From NCBI RefSeq assembly GCF_020982545.1, contig NZ_JAJKLK010000019.1, forward strand, positions 1,364,001 through 1,428,000: a stretch of 64,000 nucleotides of DNA, in the 5' to 3' direction. The notes under the pieces were generated by a model. It made no database searches. It was given only the letters and a program-made list of their open reading frames with translations, and was not told where the DNA came from. This stretch comes from Streptomyces sp. MNU76. GTDB lineage: Bacteria; Actinomycetota; Actinomycetes; Streptomycetales; Streptomycetaceae. Shown here piece after piece: positions 63,301 through 64,000 of this stretch. Position 1 is the first letter of the stretch; each line of letters begins with the position of its first letter. Both the position numbers and the translations under genes were made by a program.

Positions 63301-64000
63301 GTGATCACCGAACAGGCAGCCGAGACCTGGGACCGCGACCTGGACCACCTCTTCACCACCATCGGGCGCCACTTCGGCCGTGTCGAACCACGCCGCCGCA
63401 TGCGGGACTACGTGCGCGCACTGCTCGCCCCGGTGGCCCGAAAAAACAGCTGGCAACTTGCCGAACACGCCGGCCACGCCACCCCGGACGGACTGCAGCA
63501 CCTGCTCTCCCGAGCCCGCTGGAACCCCGACGACATCCGCGACGACCTGCAGACCTACGTCGCCGAACACCTCGGCCGCCCCGACGGCGTGCTGATCATC
63601 GACGACACCGGGTTCCTGAAGAAGGGCACTACATCCGCCGGAGTCCAAAGGCAGTACTCCGGCACCGCCGGCCGCACCGAGAACTGCCAGATCGGCGTCT
63701 TCGCCGCCTACACCAGCACAGCCGGCCGCGCCCTGGTGGACCGGGAGCTCTACCTGCCCAAGTCCTGGACGGACGACCGTGACCGCTGCCGCGCCGCCAA
63801 GGTCCCCGACGAGCGGGAGTTCGCCACCAAGAACACCCTCGCGGCGACGATCGTCCGCAGGGCGCTGGCCTCGCCGCTGCCGGTCGCCTGGGTCACGGCG
63901 GACGCCGCCTACGGACAGGACAACCGCTTCCGCCGGATGCTGGAATCATCCGGCGTCGGCTACGTCCTCGCCGTCCCCAAGTCCCAGTTCTCCCTGGCCG
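63148..64000 (+). mobile_element. IS701-family insertion sequence, left part (runs off window)
   Basis: Left end placed immediately after CTAG (63144-63147), because IS701-family elements duplicate YTAR targets as I remember. The short dyad GTACTCCAGCAGTAC lies at the end. The right end, and so the target duplication, is beyond the window. Confidence 0.55.
63301..64000 (+). CDS. IS701-family transposase, N-terminal part (cut by window edge)
   Basis: At least 233 residues, open to the window end. From GTG 63301: MITEQAAETWDRDLDHLFTT, then RPDGVLIIDDTGFLKKG with the first catalytic Asp (DDTG), GRTENCQIGVFAAYTSTAG, and WVTADAAYGQDNRFRRML with the second Asp (TADAAYG). This order matches IS701 DDE transposases. 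The final Glu lies beyond the window. No frameshift in the visible part, so the element may be active. Confidence 0.9.
   Translation, partial: MITEQAAETWDRDLDHLFTTIGRHFGRVEPRRRMRDYVRALLAPVARKNSWQLAEHAGHATPDGLQHLLSRARWNPDDIRDDLQTYVAEHLGRPDGVLIIDDTGFLKKGTTSAGVQRQYSGTAGRTENCQIGVFAAYTSTAGRALVDRELYLPKSWTDDRDRCRAAKVPDEREFATKNTLAATIVRRALASPLPVAWVTADAAYGQDNRFRRMLESSGVGYVLAVPKSQFSLA

Overview
The window is a chromosomal segment of a Streptomyces species or close relative. The evidence is very high GC with strong G/C bias at third codon positions, frequent GTG/TTG starts and ATGA/GTGA overlaps, a conservon operon (cvnABCD), a one-polypeptide E2/E1 2-oxoglutarate dehydrogenase, a Lon gene with HspR- and ClgR-type sites, and a stand-alone Ku with a separate LigD polymerase domain. 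As far as I remember, the gene order of the first ~49 kb resembles the SCO52xx-53xx region of S. coelicolor. I could not check this.

Layout. 1-5.0 kb: tail of a methyltransferase, an amino-acid ABC importer on the minus strand, and malic enzyme. 5.3-10.6 kb: a quinone-oxidoreductase-like enzyme, a leaderless HTH gene with a ClpN-domain partner that is frameshifted, a PadR/DUF4097 pair under a palindromic operator, and two small hypotheticals. 10.7-14.5 kb: kgd. 15.2-18.0 kb: a sensor kinase/response regulator pair and a spermidine-synthase-like protein. 18.1-19.8 kb: a frameshifted family 3 glycoside hydrolase. 20-25.7 kb: rhomboid-like protein, GNAT acetyltransferase, lon, a MarR regulator and a PP2C-like protein. 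26.1-32.2 kb: a conservon followed by a styrene-monooxygenase-like flavoprotein. 32.3-37 kb: a secreted coiled-coil protein, TetR regulator, AurF-like diiron protein and small proteins. 37-40.4 kb: a PBP/FtsW-type pair and an SH3-like secreted protein. 40.5-44.3 kb: a lipoprotein/histidine-kinase operon without a response regulator, a phosphatase and a NERD-domain protein. 44.3-49.3 kb: LigD-type polymerase, UvrA-like ATPase and Ku. 49.5-52.4 kb: a lone ketosynthase and a UPF0104 membrane protein.

From about 52.4 kb the character changes. A complete urea/short-chain-amide ABC importer (urtABCDE) is preceded by a cytosolic UrtA/AmiC-like binding protein and a MarR regulator. Around it lie gene remnants (SpoIIE/GAF, metallophosphoesterase, LysR), a MITE-like 277-bp element with 11-bp terminal inverted repeats, a DUF2975/XRE pair, and the left part of an IS701-family element that runs off the window. 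This looks like a flexible, decaying region.

A GC-rich interspersed repeat (core GCGCAGTTCCCCGCGCCCCT, often as an inverted pair around a hairpin) occurs at least eight times, nearly always just past gene 3' ends. Three genes carry a likely single-base frameshift (ClpN protein, GH3, AurF-like). Two of these fall in G runs, so sequencing or assembly error must be considered beside real decay. I saw no rRNA, tRNA or CRISPR array, and no large biosynthetic cluster.
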